Origin: an uncultured beta proteobacterium
Lineage (GTDB): Bacteria; Pseudomonadota; Gammaproteobacteria; Burkholderiales; Burkholderiaceae_C
DNA length: 64,000 nt
Assembly: GCA_903823025.1 (NCBI GenBank)
Contig: CAIJRK010000023.1
Coordinates: 1 to 64,000, forward strand
Direction: 5' to 3'
The notes beneath the pieces were generated by a model, which saw only the letters and a program-made list of their open reading frames with translations, was not told where the DNA came from and ran no database searches. Positions 1-7,744 of this stretch are shown here, in pieces; the stretch's first letter is position 1; the number at the start of each line of letters is the position of its first letter. The translations under genes were made by a program, and so were the position numbers.

Positions 1-184
1 GATCGGGTTCACCTCCAAATTCGACTAAACGGCAGTTCCAGGCAACGAGGCAATCCGAGAACGCTTCCTTGAGGTAGTCCAGCACTTCGGCGGTGAGTGT
101 TTTACGCCGGTACTTGGTCACAAAAACAACGTGCAGCTTAAGGTTAAAAACAGCGTGAGAACTAGACCTATTGTTGTTTTCCAT
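1..184 (-). CDS. tnpA: IS200/IS605-family Y1 transposase TnpA, partial
   Basis: Read on the minus strand from the ATG at 184, the protein has the family's first beta strand, HVVFVTKYRRK at residues 18-28, followed by a region with LKEAFSD and CRLVEFGGEPD. TnpA cuts and rejoins single-stranded element ends through a catalytic tyrosine. Only 61 codons are visible. The HUH metal-binding pair and the catalytic tyrosine should lie just left of base 1, so activity cannot be judged. It is divergent from tnpB. Confidence 0.85.
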   Translation of the reverse strand, partial: MENNNRSSSHAVFNLKLHVVFVTKYRRKTLTAEVLDYLKEAFSDCLVAWNCRLVEFGGEPD

Positions 185-220
185 GCTTGCGCCTTAAATA
201 GAAAAAACTATAATAGCAGG

Positions 221-1666
221 ATGCAAATCGGCAACCGCTTCCGTTGTTATCCAACACCTGCACAGGCCCAAGTTCTGTTGCAGTGGATCGGTTGCCAGCG
301 CTACATCTACAACGCCAAGGTGGGCGAAGATCAGTATTTCCGTAGCTTTGCGCGCAAGTCACTTACCCACACGGGCGAGTTCGCGCCGATTGATCAGCAG
401 TACAGCCAGTTCAAGACCGAACTCACGCCGTGGTTATCCGAGGTGCCCAGTATCGTTTTGCGCAACGGGACGGTGTTGTGGAAACAAGCCTACAGCCGGT
501 ACTTTTCCAAGTTGGGCGGCAGACCCAACTTTCACAAAAAGCACGGCAAACAATCGGTGTGGCTAACGTCCGAGTTGTTCGAGTTCACACCGGTCGTGGA
601 TGCTGAGACTGGCGAAATCACCGGTCACCAGCTTCACATCGGCAGCAAGAAATATCCGGTTGGGTTTGTCGAGTTCAAGGCGCATAAAGACTACAAACCA
701 CCAGCGTCATTGCATATCAGCATTCACGCCGGTCATTGGCACATCTCATTCAACTACGACGACAAAACCATTGAGCCAAGCGACAAGGACACAACGGCTT
801 GGCTGATGCAATTCGATGCCGCCGAGTTGCGGGAAATGACCGTGGGCCTTGATCGTGGCGTGGCCTTGCCACTGGCAGGTAGCGACGGGCAGCAATTCGA
901 CTTCACACCAGTGCAGGACAAGCGGCTGGCCGCTCAGGAAAAACACAAAAAACGCTGGCAGAAACGCCAATCTCGCAGAACCAAAGGTTCCAAAAACTGG
1001 CTTAAAGCCAAACGCAAAGTGGCCCGCTATCAGCGCTATGGGGCCGACGTGCGGCGCGACGTGGCCCACAAAACCAGCTGCACGTTAGCGCTTGACCAAC
1101 GCTACAAGCTGTATGTCTTTGAGGCACTCAAGGTCAAGAACATGACCAAGAAAGCGAAGCCCAAACAGGACGAACAAGGCCGCTGGATGCGCAATGGTGC
1201 AGCCGCCAAGTCCGGGCTTAACAAAGCGATTCTGGCGTCCACCTGGGGCCAGACTCAAGTCTTCTTGCAGTACAAAGCACGCCGACAAGGCAAGCTGGTG
1301 ATCGAAGTGCCCGCTCATTACTCTTCGCAGGAATGTGCCGCGTGCGGCCACATTCACAAGGACAACCGGGTTTCCCAATCCGTGTTTGTCTGCCAAAGCT
1401 GCCAACACACCGACCATGCAGACCACAACGCAGGCAAAGTGATTGCCGGGCGGGGCGTCAAGCAATTGCTGGCGGGCAAAGGTGTCAAGAAAGAGAAAAA
1501 GCGGTGCGGGATTTTAAGAAACAAGGTAGGGGCGGTAGGCTCCGAACCGGGTGCAGCAATGCATTCAACGCTTGGTGAGACTGAGGTAAGTCGTTTGGGT
1601 GGTAACACCCCGGCGCTCTGGTCGCTGACCCAAGAAACCACCGCTAGAACGCCTTCAGGCGTTTAG
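221..1666 (+). CDS. tnpB: TnpB, RNA-guided RuvC-type nuclease of the IS605 element
   Basis: TnpB proteins are ancestors of Cas12; they use an RNA copied from the element's right end (omega RNA) to cut matching DNA. The RuvC triad appears intact: D211 in GLDRG, E301 in FEALKVKNM and D401 in DHADHNAG. A zinc finger lies between (C372/C375 and C391/C394). The N-terminus FRCYPTPAQ is typical of the family. The frame is open upstream to 131, but ATG 221 follows a GCAGG motif and gives the usual N-terminus, so it is chosen, giving about 481 residues. The stop codon lies inside the right-end hairpin, as expected when the omega RNA overlaps the 3' end of the gene. Confidence 0.93.
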   Translation: MQIGNRFRCYPTPAQAQVLLQWIGCQRYIYNAKVGEDQYFRSFARKSLTHTGEFAPIDQQYSQFKTELTPWLSEVPSIVLRNGTVLWKQAYSRYFSKLGGRPNFHKKHGKQSVWLTSELFEFTPVVDAETGEITGHQLHIGSKKYPVGFVEFKAHKDYKPPASLHISIHAGHWHISFNYDDKTIEPSDKDTTAWLMQFDAAELREMTVGLDRGVALPLAGSDGQQFDFTPVQDKRLAAQEKHKKRWQKRQSRRTKGSKNWLKAKRKVARYQRYGADVRRDVAHKTSCTLALDQRYKLYVFEALKVKNMTKKAKPKQDEQGRWMRNGAAAKSGLNKAILASTWGQTQVFLQYKARRQGKLVIEVPAHYSSQECAACGHIHKDNRVSQSVFVCQSCQHTDHADHNAGKVIAGRGVKQLLAGKGVKKEKKRCGILRNKVGAVGSEPGAAMHSTLGETEVSRLGGNTPALWSLTQETTARTPSGV

Positions 1667-1672
1667 CGGTGG
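1638..1672 (+). repeat. Right-end hairpin of the IS element / putative omega RNA 3' scaffold
   Basis: CCACCGCT (1638-1645) pairs with AGCGGTGG (1665-1672), and inside this an inner stem pairs ACGCC with GGCGT around a TTCA loop. It is followed by GGAGTCTTCAT. This nested hairpin at the tnpB stop codon is where IS605-type elements carry the right-end structure recognised by TnpA and the scaffold of the TnpB guide RNA. The guide would be the first bases after the element, about 1681 onward. That this copy is expressed is inference. Confidence 0.75.
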
Positions 1673-1689
1673 GAGTCTTCATTGGGGCG

Positions 1690-1779
1690 GTGTCGCACAC
1701 CGGAGAAACCATCAAGGAATTGCGCGCTAATCGGGCGTTTGCCATCGCGTATCTTAAGGCTGCGCTGGAGGAGCAATAA
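1690..1779 (+). pseudogene. Small gene remnant next to the IS right end
   Basis: One frame from GTG 1690 reads VSHTGETIKELRANRAF and then AIAYLKAALEEQ before a stop. The IKELRANRAFAIAYLKAALEE pattern resembles the start of small HTH/addiction-module antidote proteins (compare the common form FAIEYLKAALEE). It stops after 29 codons and begins right at the IS boundary, so it looks like a broken gene end. Family assignment is tentative. Confidence 0.4.
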
Positions 1780-1823
1780 ACAGGGCAAAGTGATCAATGG
1801 GTTGCTGGATAAAATCCAGTGCC

Positions 1824-2117
1824 ATGAGCACAATTACTTTTGATACCCTGAAATTCGTCGAACGACTTGAAAAGGCGGGGATGCCGCGTGAGCAGGCATC
1901 AGCCTTGGCAGAGGCACAGCGTGAGGTGTTTGCAGAGGCGCTTGATTCAACCTTGGCTACCAAATCCGACATCCGTGATGTGCGTGATGTGCGTGATGAT
2001 GTGGCAAAGCTCGATAAAGAGGTGGCATTGGTACGGGCTGATATAGGGCTTGTGAAGTGGATGATGGGCGCTCTCATTGCCTTGGCTGCAGCCAACTTTG
2101 CCAAGCAGTTTTTCTAA
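1824..2117 (+). CDS. DUF1640-like coiled-coil membrane-anchored protein
   Basis: A 97-residue protein with an N-terminal TFDTLKFVERLEKAG and MPREQASALAEAQREVF, the hallmark of DUF1640 (CCDC90-like) proteins. A charged heptad-like region (about residues 40-72) follows, then one C-terminal membrane segment (MMGALIALAAANFAKQFF). Family members form trimeric coiled coils anchored in a membrane; no enzymatic role is known. ATG 1824 is preferred over the upstream start at 1797 because it begins at the conserved part. DVRDVRD near residues 52-58 comes from a small in-frame repeat of GATGTGCGT. It sits alone between the IS remnant and the riboswitch of the next gene. Confidence 0.72.
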   Translation: MSTITFDTLKFVERLEKAGMPREQASALAEAQREVFAEALDSTLATKSDIRDVRDVRDDVAKLDKEVALVRADIGLVKWMMGALIALAAANFAKQFF

Positions 2118-2187
2118 CAAAGTGGAATGTGGTTTAGGGCGGTTCCCAATGGAATTGAAATAGCGTTAAATTTAGGTGAGAATACCC

Positions 2188-2276
2188 ACCAGATCAAAGG
2201 CAAACTAAGGGTAACTTTAGGTACGCAAAGCCATGGACCCGAACCTGCACACAGGAGGGTTGCCAGGTTGCATCGA
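2188..2276 (+). ncRNA. Cyclic-di-GMP-I (GEMM-I) riboswitch upstream of the RTX protease
   Basis: The leader shows the GEMM-I signature in order: GGCAAAC (2199-2205), a short stem CTAAGG/CTTTAG capped by a GTAA tetraloop (GNRA type), then ACGCAAAGCC (2223-2232). A second arm follows, with GACCC pairing to GGGTT and an apical CCTG/CAGG helix as the tetraloop receptor side. GEMM-I aptamers bind cyclic di-GMP through these two arms. It lies about 60 bases before the protease start, so it should link protease production to c-di-GMP. Whether it acts on transcription or translation is not clear from the sequence. Confidence 0.85.
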
Positions 2277-2338
2277 ATAGCCGGGCATGGTGCTCGACAT
2301 CGTTCTTTCAGTTTGCTCTGGTCGTACAGGAGTTCGAT

Positions 2339-5299
2339 ATGGCGTTGACAAACTGGTCTACTCAACAAATCCTTAATCAATTGTTGACGGGCGCAAGCTG
2401 GTCAGCAAGCGTTATTACTTACGCGTTTCCGACCCTTTCTTCAGGCCTGTATGGCACCACCGAACTCACCGGGTTTAAGGCGCTCAGTGCCGCACAACAG
2501 GCCACCGCCGAATTGTCGCTATGGACCTGGGACGACCTGATGACGGCGGACCTGCAAAAAACCACAGCAAGCTCATCCAACATCGAATTCGGCTTTTCCA
2601 GTACCGGCGTCAGTTACGCCCACACCTACTTGCCCTCTGTAGGGAGCCTCTGGATGAACAGTGCGTACAGCGACCTCACTTCAGCGCCAATCGGTCAGCA
2701 TGGATTTTTGACCTATATGCATGAAGAAGGCCACGCATTAGGGCTGGATCATATGGGCAACTACAACGGTTCCGGCAACTGGACGCCGTCTAGTTATCAA
2801 GACAGTTCGGTCTATTCGATCATGTCTTATTTTGGCCCGAACTGGGGTTTTGGCACCGCAGCCGGTGAAGGCTTAGTCGCCTGGGCCGACTGGATTGGCG
2901 CCGATGGAAGGTTGTATGCCCCACAAACGCCCATGCTCAACGACATCATGGCGATTCAGTCGCTCTATGGCGTAGAGACAACCACACGAACCGGGGACAC
3001 AACGTATGGTTTTCATTGCAATATTACTGGTGCCGCTGCACAGCTGTATGACTTTTCGGCCAATAAAAACCCAATCATGGCCTTGTTTGACTCCACCGGC
3101 AACGACACGCTGGATCTGAGCGGCTGGAGTACCAACAGCATCATCAGTTTGGTGGCCGGTAGTTTTTCTTCATGCAACAGCATGACCAACAACATTTCCA
3201 TCGCCTACACCTGTGACATCGAAAATGCCGTGGGCGGCGCGGGCGCCGACCAGATCACCGGCAACAACTTGAACAACCGGCTTGATGGCGGCGCGGGCGC
3301 AGATATGCTTAATGGCGGCAACGGTGACGATATTCTGATTGGTGGGGCTGGCAACGACACCATGGACGGCGGTGTCGGCAACGATCAGGTCAATTTTTCT
3401 GAAAGCTTCACCAGCTACACCTATAACTACAACACCACCTTGCAAAGCTGGACGTTCATCAACGCCATTTCCGGCACTGATGTGGTCAAGAACGTGGAGT
3501 TGTTCAGTTTTTTAGATGGCGTCAAAACCGTCAGCCAGTTGACCGGAACTACCCCGGCGCCAATCCTTCCTGCGGTCTCAATCACGACCACCACGGCCAT
3601 CCTTGCCGAGGGCAACAGCGCCAGTACGGCGTTCAATTTCACGCTCAGCCTGAGCAAGGCCAGCACCACAGCACAGACTGTTCAGTGGACAGTCGCCGGG
3701 ACCGGTTCAAATGCTGCCGCTGCCAACGATTTCGCCAGTGCCTTGACGGGCACAGCCACCATTGCCGTGGGCCAGACCAGCGCCATCGTCAAAGTGCTGG
3801 TGGCAGGCGACACCACGGTTGAAACCGACGAAACCTTCGCCGTTACCCTGTCAGCACCCAGCACCGGTTTGACCCTGGGCACGGCCAGCGCCACGGCGAC
3901 TATCCGCAACGATGACGCCGCCCCGGTCATACCCGCCGATGACTACCTCAACAGCACCGCCACGACCGGAATAGTGCGGGTCAATGGCGTGGCTACCAAA
4001 GGCGTTATCGAAAAGGCGAACGACTGCGACCTGTTTAAAGTGACCCTCAAGGCGGGCACCAGTTACAGCTTTGACCTGGTCAGTACGGGCGGCTCTCTCA
4101 ACCCCTACCTGGAACTCTACAACCCCGGCTTGGTCAGTGTGGCATTGAACGACAACGCCAGTGGCACCACCACCAACGCCAAAATTATTTATACAGCACC
4201 CGCCAGCGGCATCTACTACCTGGCCGCTTGGGATTTGGTCGTGGGAACGGGTTCCTACACGCTGGCCGCCAAGGTCGTCACGTCACTGAACCTGACAGGC
4301 GATGCCGACAACAATATCCTCACAGGCGCCAGCTACGACGATGTTCTATCAGGCCTGGGCGGTGACGATATGCTGATTGGCAATGCCGGCAAAGACACCC
4401 TGAATGGCGGTACGGGCGCTGACTACATGGATGGCGGTGCTGGCAACGACACCTACGTGGTGGATAACGTTGGCGACCAGGTGATTGAGAGCAGCGCAAC
4501 AGGGGGCACCGATCTGGTTCAAGCCAGCGTCTCTTACGTTTTAGCCACTAATGTTGAAAATCTCACCTTGACCGGAACCGCAGCGATCAATGGCACGGGC
4601 AATACTTTAGCCAACCTACTGCTCGGAAACGCCGCCAACAATGTGCTTGACGGCGGTTCGGGCAAGGACACATTGGTCGGCGGCAATGGCAACGACACCT
4701 ACGTGGTGGATAACGTTGGCGACCAGGTGATTGAGAGCAGCGCAGCAGGGGGCACCGATTGGGTTCAAGCCAGCGTCTCTTACGTTTTAGCCACCAATGT
4801 TGAAAATCTCACCTTGACCGGAACCGCAGCGATCAATGGCACGGGCAATACCCTGGCCAACCTACTGCTTGGCAACGCCGCCAACAATGTGCTTAATGGC
4901 GGTTCGGGCAACGACACACTAGTCGGCGGCAACGGCAACGATGTTCTTTATGGCGGTGCTGGCTCGGACGTATTTGTATTCAACTTCACGCCCAACGCCA
5001 CGAGTAATGTGGACACCATTGGGGATTTTCAGACAGGCGTTGACAAGATGCAACTCAGCAAAGCCATTTTTTTAGCCTTAGGTGCGTCGGGCACCAGCTT
5101 GGAAAAGGGTCAATTTTGGTCCGGTGCCGGTGTTGTCAAAGGCCACGACGCCGATGATCGCATTGTCTATAACACCACCACGGGTGTGCTGTATTACGAC
5201 GCTGACGGTAGCGCAAGCACCGCCGCTGTCCAGATTGCCCTCATCGGATCGAAAACACACAGCAGCTTGCAGTTTCTGGATTTCCAGGTTATTTCCTGA
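2339..5299 (+). CDS. Secreted serralysin-like RTX metalloprotease with Calx-beta and PPC domains
   Basis: Predicted zinc endopeptidase of the M10B (serralysin) type. The zinc motif HEEGHALGLDH is at residues 128-138 and the Met-turn MSY at 162-164. Glycine-rich RTX calcium repeats of the GGxGxD kind follow at about 315-350, a Calx-beta domain at about 410-525, a PPC-like domain at about 555-645, and further RTX blocks to a C-terminal M10-type end (DVFVFNF, TIGDFQTGVDKMQL). No N-terminal signal peptide is seen; this and the RTX tail point to type I secretion, but no type I transporter genes are in the window. The start follows CAGGAG. Unusually long at 986 residues versus about 480 for classical serralysins. 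A c-di-GMP riboswitch precedes it. Confidence 0.9.
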   Translation: MALTNWSTQQILNQLLTGASWSASVITYAFPTLSSGLYGTTELTGFKALSAAQQATAELSLWTWDDLMTADLQKTTASSSNIEFGFSSTGVSYAHTYLPSVGSLWMNSAYSDLTSAPIGQHGFLTYMHEEGHALGLDHMGNYNGSGNWTPSSYQDSSVYSIMSYFGPNWGFGTAAGEGLVAWADWIGADGRLYAPQTPMLNDIMAIQSLYGVETTTRTGDTTYGFHCNITGAAAQLYDFSANKNPIMALFDSTGNDTLDLSGWSTNSIISLVAGSFSSCNSMTNNISIAYTCDIENAVGGAGADQITGNNLNNRLDGGAGADMLNGGNGDDILIGGAGNDTMDGGVGNDQVNFSESFTSYTYNYNTTLQSWTFINAISGTDVVKNVELFSFLDGVKTVSQLTGTTPAPILPAVSITTTTAILAEGNSASTAFNFTLSLSKASTTAQTVQWTVAGTGSNAAAANDFASALTGTATIAVGQTSAIVKVLVAGDTTVETDETFAVTLSAPSTGLTLGTASATATIRNDDAAPVIPADDYLNSTATTGIVRVNGVATKGVIEKANDCDLFKVTLKAGTSYSFDLVSTGGSLNPYLELYNPGLVSVALNDNASGTTTNAKIIYTAPASGIYYLAAWDLVVGTGSYTLAAKVVTSLNLTGDADNNILTGASYDDVLSGLGGDDMLIGNAGKDTLNGGTGADYMDGGAGNDTYVVDNVGDQVIESSATGGTDLVQASVSYVLATNVENLTLTGTAAINGTGNTLANLLLGNAANNVLDGGSGKDTLVGGNGNDTYVVDNVGDQVIESSAAGGTDWVQASVSYVLATNVENLTLTGTAAINGTGNTLANLLLGNAANNVLNGGSGNDTLVGGNGNDVLYGGAGSDVFVFNFTPNATSNVDTIGDFQTGVDKMQLSKAIFLALGASGTSLEKGQFWSGAGVVKGHDADDRIVYNTTTGVLYYDADGSASTAAVQIALIGSKTHSSLQFLDFQVIS
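4441..4932 (+). repeat. Two near-identical 246-base tandem repeats inside the RTX gene
   Basis: Bases 4441-4686 and 4687-4932 are nearly identical copies of an 82-codon unit that begins GNDTYVVDNVGDQVIESSA and carries VENLTLTGTAAINGTGN. The unit length keeps the frame, so copy number can change by recombination without breaking the protein. Only a few substitutions separate the copies, which suggests a recent duplication. Confidence 0.9.
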
Positions 5300-5347
5300 C
5301 TGACTGGCCGCACGCCTCAACACGCCCTGGCGTAGCCACCCACCAAT

Positions 5348-5370
5348 AACAAAAGAGCAGCTCTTGTTTG
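5348..5370 (+). terminator. Possible weak terminator after the RTX gene
   Basis: AACAAAAGAGC pairs imperfectly with GCTCTTGTTT and is followed by only a short T-rich stretch. It lies about 50 bases after the protease stop and could end that transcript. Confidence 0.3.
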
Positions 5371-5431
5371 CTTCAACGGCAGCCCCACATCGTAAAATTA
5401 CAAATTATCATTTTTTATCAAAGAGGGCCGC

Positions 5432-6727
5432 ATGGTTCCACATCTTGTCACCGCGCTAACTGGCCCTATCAACGAACTTGAGCAGCGTGTGCTGGACTCC
5501 ATGCCCGCCATCGAGCGCTGGTTCCGCCTGGAATGGATGGAACACACACCGCCGTTTTACAGTTCGGTTGATGTGCGCAATGCCGGTTTTAAACTGGCCC
5601 CGGTCAACACCAATTTGTTTCCCGGAGGCTGGAACAACCTGACCCCCGAGATGCTGCCGCTTGCCGTGCAGGCCGCCATGGCCTCGATTGAGAAAATCTG
5701 TCCCGAAGCCCGCAACTTGTTGTTGATTCCCGAAAATCACTCGCAAAACACGTTTTATCTCTCCAACGTGGCGCAATTGCGGCGCATTTTTCACATGGCC
5801 GGCCTGAATGTGCGCATTGGCTCGATTGACCCGGCTATCAAGAAAATAACCCGGGTTGAACTGCCCGACGGCGAAAGTGTGACGCTGGAGCCTGTGATTC
5901 GCGACAAGCGCCGCTTGGGGGTGAAAGACTTTGACCCCTGCACGATTTTGCTCAACAGCGATTTGCGCGCAGGCGTGCCCGGCATTCTTGAAGACATTAA
6001 CGAGCAATACCTGCTGCCCCCGCTGCACGCGGGCTGGGCGACGCGGCGCAAGAGCAAGCATTTCAAGTGTTACGAAGAGGTCTCCAAACGCCTGGGCAAG
6101 CTGTTGGGCGTGGATCCGTGGCTGATCAATCCGATGTTTGAAAAATGCGGCGATGTCAATTTGGCGGAGAGCGCCGGTATGGAAAGTCTCAGCACCAATG
6201 TGGACACCTTATTAGGAAAAATCCGTCGCAAATACAAAGAATACGGCATCAAGGAAAAGCCTTTTGTGGTGGTCAAGGCCGACAACGGCACGCACGGCAT
6301 GGGCATTGTCACGATCCGCGATGCCAAAGACCTTGAAGCCTTGCGCCAACGTGCCCAAAGTCCCGTCAGCAGTTCGCAAGACAGCCAACAAACCCACGGC
6401 ATCCTGATTCAGGAGGGCGTGCTCACCAAAGAGCGGATGCACGACGCCGTGGCTGAACCCGTGGTTTACATGATGGATCGCTACGTGGTGGGTGGTTTCT
6501 ACCGAATCCATGCTGACCGGGGTATGGATGAAAATCTCAACGCGCCGGGGTCCAGCTTTGTGCCCTTGGCGTTTGAGCAAAGCACCCATTTGCCCCAGCC
6601 CGGCGTTCGCCCCGGTGCCAGTGCCCCCAATCGGTTTTATATGTATGGCGTGATCGGGCGTTTGGCCATGCTGGCCGCCAGCTATGAACTCGAAGCCACC
6701 GACCCGGATGCCGAGGTTTACGACTAA
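5432..6727 (+). CDS. gshA: Glutamate--cysteine ligase, betaproteobacterial GshA type
   Basis: First enzyme of glutathione synthesis: ATP-dependent joining of L-glutamate and L-cysteine to gamma-glutamylcysteine in the cytoplasm. The 431-residue length and conserved stretches such as NTNLFPGGWNNL and VVKADNGTHGMGIVT (an ATP-grasp-like core near residue 285) match the GshA family found in beta- and some other proteobacteria, which is distinct from the enterobacterial enzyme. The start follows AGAGGG. The partner gshB lies about 3 kb downstream; the DNA between holds a TA pair with IS remnants and kup, suggesting later insertion into an older glutathione gene group. Confidence 0.93.
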   Translation: MVPHLVTALTGPINELEQRVLDSMPAIERWFRLEWMEHTPPFYSSVDVRNAGFKLAPVNTNLFPGGWNNLTPEMLPLAVQAAMASIEKICPEARNLLLIPENHSQNTFYLSNVAQLRRIFHMAGLNVRIGSIDPAIKKITRVELPDGESVTLEPVIRDKRRLGVKDFDPCTILLNSDLRAGVPGILEDINEQYLLPPLHAGWATRRKSKHFKCYEEVSKRLGKLLGVDPWLINPMFEKCGDVNLAESAGMESLSTNVDTLLGKIRRKYKEYGIKEKPFVVVKADNGTHGMGIVTIRDAKDLEALRQRAQSPVSSSQDSQQTHGILIQEGVLTKERMHDAVAEPVVYMMDRYVVGGFYRIHADRGMDENLNAPGSSFVPLAFEQSTHLPQPGVRPGASAPNRFYMYGVIGRLAMLAASYELEATDPDAEVYD

Positions 6728-6773
6728 ACCAGCCAAATCAACAACTGTTGAATGGCGATTGGGTCGGGCATTG

Positions 6774-6830
6774 GGAGGGCCATCAGAGCAGTTCGTGGAA
6801 GTCACGGCTGGTTTCTGATGTATTCAACAA
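6774..6830 (-). repeat. Left arm of a 57-base inverted repeat (IS-end remnant)
   Basis: The reverse complement of this stretch matches 7511-7567 with about 3-4 mismatches and begins TTGTTGAATA. TTGTTGAATAAATC is a typical terminus of IS5-family (IS903-like) elements. The tip of the IS end faces right, toward the toxin-antitoxin genes. Confidence 0.75.
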
Positions 6831-6877
6831 TGCCTGAAGACCCGTAAAAACATGTGCCAACTATCCCGGTAAACGCT

Positions 6878-6903
6878 TATAGTGTTAGACACGTATAACG
6901 TGT
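6878..6903 (+). promoter_or_regulatory. Promoter -10 and palindromic operator of the MazEF-type pair
   Basis: A perfect palindrome ACACGT-ATA-ACGTGT (6889-6903) sits just 3' of a TATAGT -10-like hexamer (6878-6883) and 15 bases before the antitoxin start, with an AAGGAGAAAG ribosome site between. Such palindromes are where ribbon-helix-helix antitoxins bind their own promoter. No convincing -35 was found. Confidence 0.6.
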
Positions 6904-6918
6904 TTAAGGAGAAAGGCT

Positions 6919-7149
6919 ATGCACAAAAAAATGACGATTACCCTTGATGAGGCCGTTTACGAAGGGCTTTACCGCACGATTGGCAAACGAAAGATGAGCC
7001 AGTTCATCGAGGACTTGGTAAGGCCTCACGTCATGGATACCGCGCTTGACGATGGCTACCGCGCCATGGCTGCCGATAGCCAGCGCGAGGCCGAGGCGAC
7101 GGAGTGGTGCAACGCCATTGCAGGAGATATGTCCAATGAAGCGCGGTGA
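6919..7149 (+). CDS. MazE-like ribbon-helix-helix antitoxin
   Basis: A 76-residue protein starting MHKKMTITLDEAVYEGLYRT, the beta strand and first helix of a ribbon-helix-helix DNA-binding domain, followed by KMSQFIEDLVRPHV. The C-terminal half is acidic and probably the toxin-binding tail. It should neutralise the downstream MazF/PemK-type toxin and repress the operon through the palindrome at 6889-6903. The toxin ATG lies inside the antitoxin gene, so the two are translationally coupled. The family is inferred from fold-like pattern and partner rather than strong sequence identity. Confidence 0.8.
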   Translation: MHKKMTITLDEAVYEGLYRTIGKRKMSQFIEDLVRPHVMDTALDDGYRAMAADSQREAEATEWCNAIAGDMSNEAR

Positions 7150-7462
7150 AGTGTGGTGGGTTGAATTTGATCCCTCCGTGGGGAGCGAGATTCGCAAGAC
7201 GCGCCCGGCGGTCATCGTGAGCAACGACGCCGCCAACAGAAATTTGGCCCGGGTGGTGGTGGTGCCGCTGACCAGCAGCACAGGTCGCCAATATCCAGGA
7301 GAGGCGCTGGTGACGCTGACCGGCAAGCCCAGTAAAGCGATGGCAGATCAGATCATGGCCGCAGACAAGGCCCGCCTTAAAAGCCAAGTCGGCACCTTGT
7401 CCAAGGCCGACATGCTGGCTTTGGAAGAGGCCATTTTGGTTCACTTGGGAATGCCCAAGTAA
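7136..7462 (+). CDS. mazF: MazF/PemK-family endoribonuclease toxin
   Basis: Predicted sequence-specific mRNA interferase. KRGEVWWVEFDPSVGSEIRK, then TRPAVIVSNDAANR, VVVVPLTSS and ADQIMAADKARL are the core of the PemK/MazF beta-barrel, with the conserved arginine and threonine/serine used in RNA cleavage. The length of 108 residues is typical. ATG 7136 follows CAGGAGAT and overlaps the end of the antitoxin gene; the frame is open back to 7046, but that would add residues unlike the family. The pair is framed by inverted IS-end remnants. Confidence 0.9.
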   Translation: MKRGEVWWVEFDPSVGSEIRKTRPAVIVSNDAANRNLARVVVVPLTSSTGRQYPGEALVTLTGKPSKAMADQIMAADKARLKSQVGTLSKADMLALEEAILVHLGMPK

Positions 7463-7507
7463 GCGGCCAATCAATTTAAACAACAACCAAAAATGGCGCC
7501 ATAAGAG

Positions 7508-7661
7508 GCGTTGTTGAATAAATCAGAAACCAGCCGTGACTTCCGCGAACTGCTCTGATGGCCCGCCTGATTCCCGCTCCCAAAACATCCCGTTCCCTAC
7601 AAACACAAGTGCAAGCCGTCGCCACACGCGCACCAAGCCCAACGACAAGGTGATCCACTGG
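7508..7661 (+). pseudogene. Remnant of an IS5-family element end and transposase N-terminus
   Basis: From the IS-like tip GCGTTGTTGAATAAATCAG, about 90 bases further in, one frame reads NTSASRRHTRTKPNDKVIHW. This resembles the N-terminus of IS5-family transposases, which commonly read NADRRHxIPKxxxKVTNW. The frame then runs into unrelated sequence, so only the first part remains. The resemblance is short and the call is tentative. Confidence 0.42.
7511..7567 (+). repeat. Right arm of the 57-base inverted repeat (IS-end remnant)
   Basis: Partner of the arm at 6774-6830. Its tip faces left, again toward the TA genes. The TA module therefore lies between two outward IS ends and is not inside one element. 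Confidence 0.75.
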
Positions 7662-7744
7662 CTTAGGGGAGTTGTTGCGCTGCAACAACCTGAAGCTTTA
7701 ATCAAATTCAGGGTCAACCCGTCAGTTGCAAGTCCGGCTGGCGG

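Larger units (their letters stand above)
1..1680. mobile_element. IS200/IS605-family element (IS605-type), left part outside window
   Basis: A divergent tnpA (minus) and tnpB (plus) pair with only 36 bases between start codons, closed on the right by a long hairpin, is the layout of IS605-type elements. These transpose as single strands without target duplication. The right boundary is placed just after the hairpin, about 1680, with a few bases of uncertainty. The left end lies beyond base 1. The DNA immediately to the right reads as a gene fragment (1690-1779), so the element probably landed in or beside a small gene. Confidence 0.88.

Noticed and set aside
2127-2348. 73-codon open frame before the RTX gene
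   Set aside because: It covers the GEMM-I riboswitch and has no coding features.
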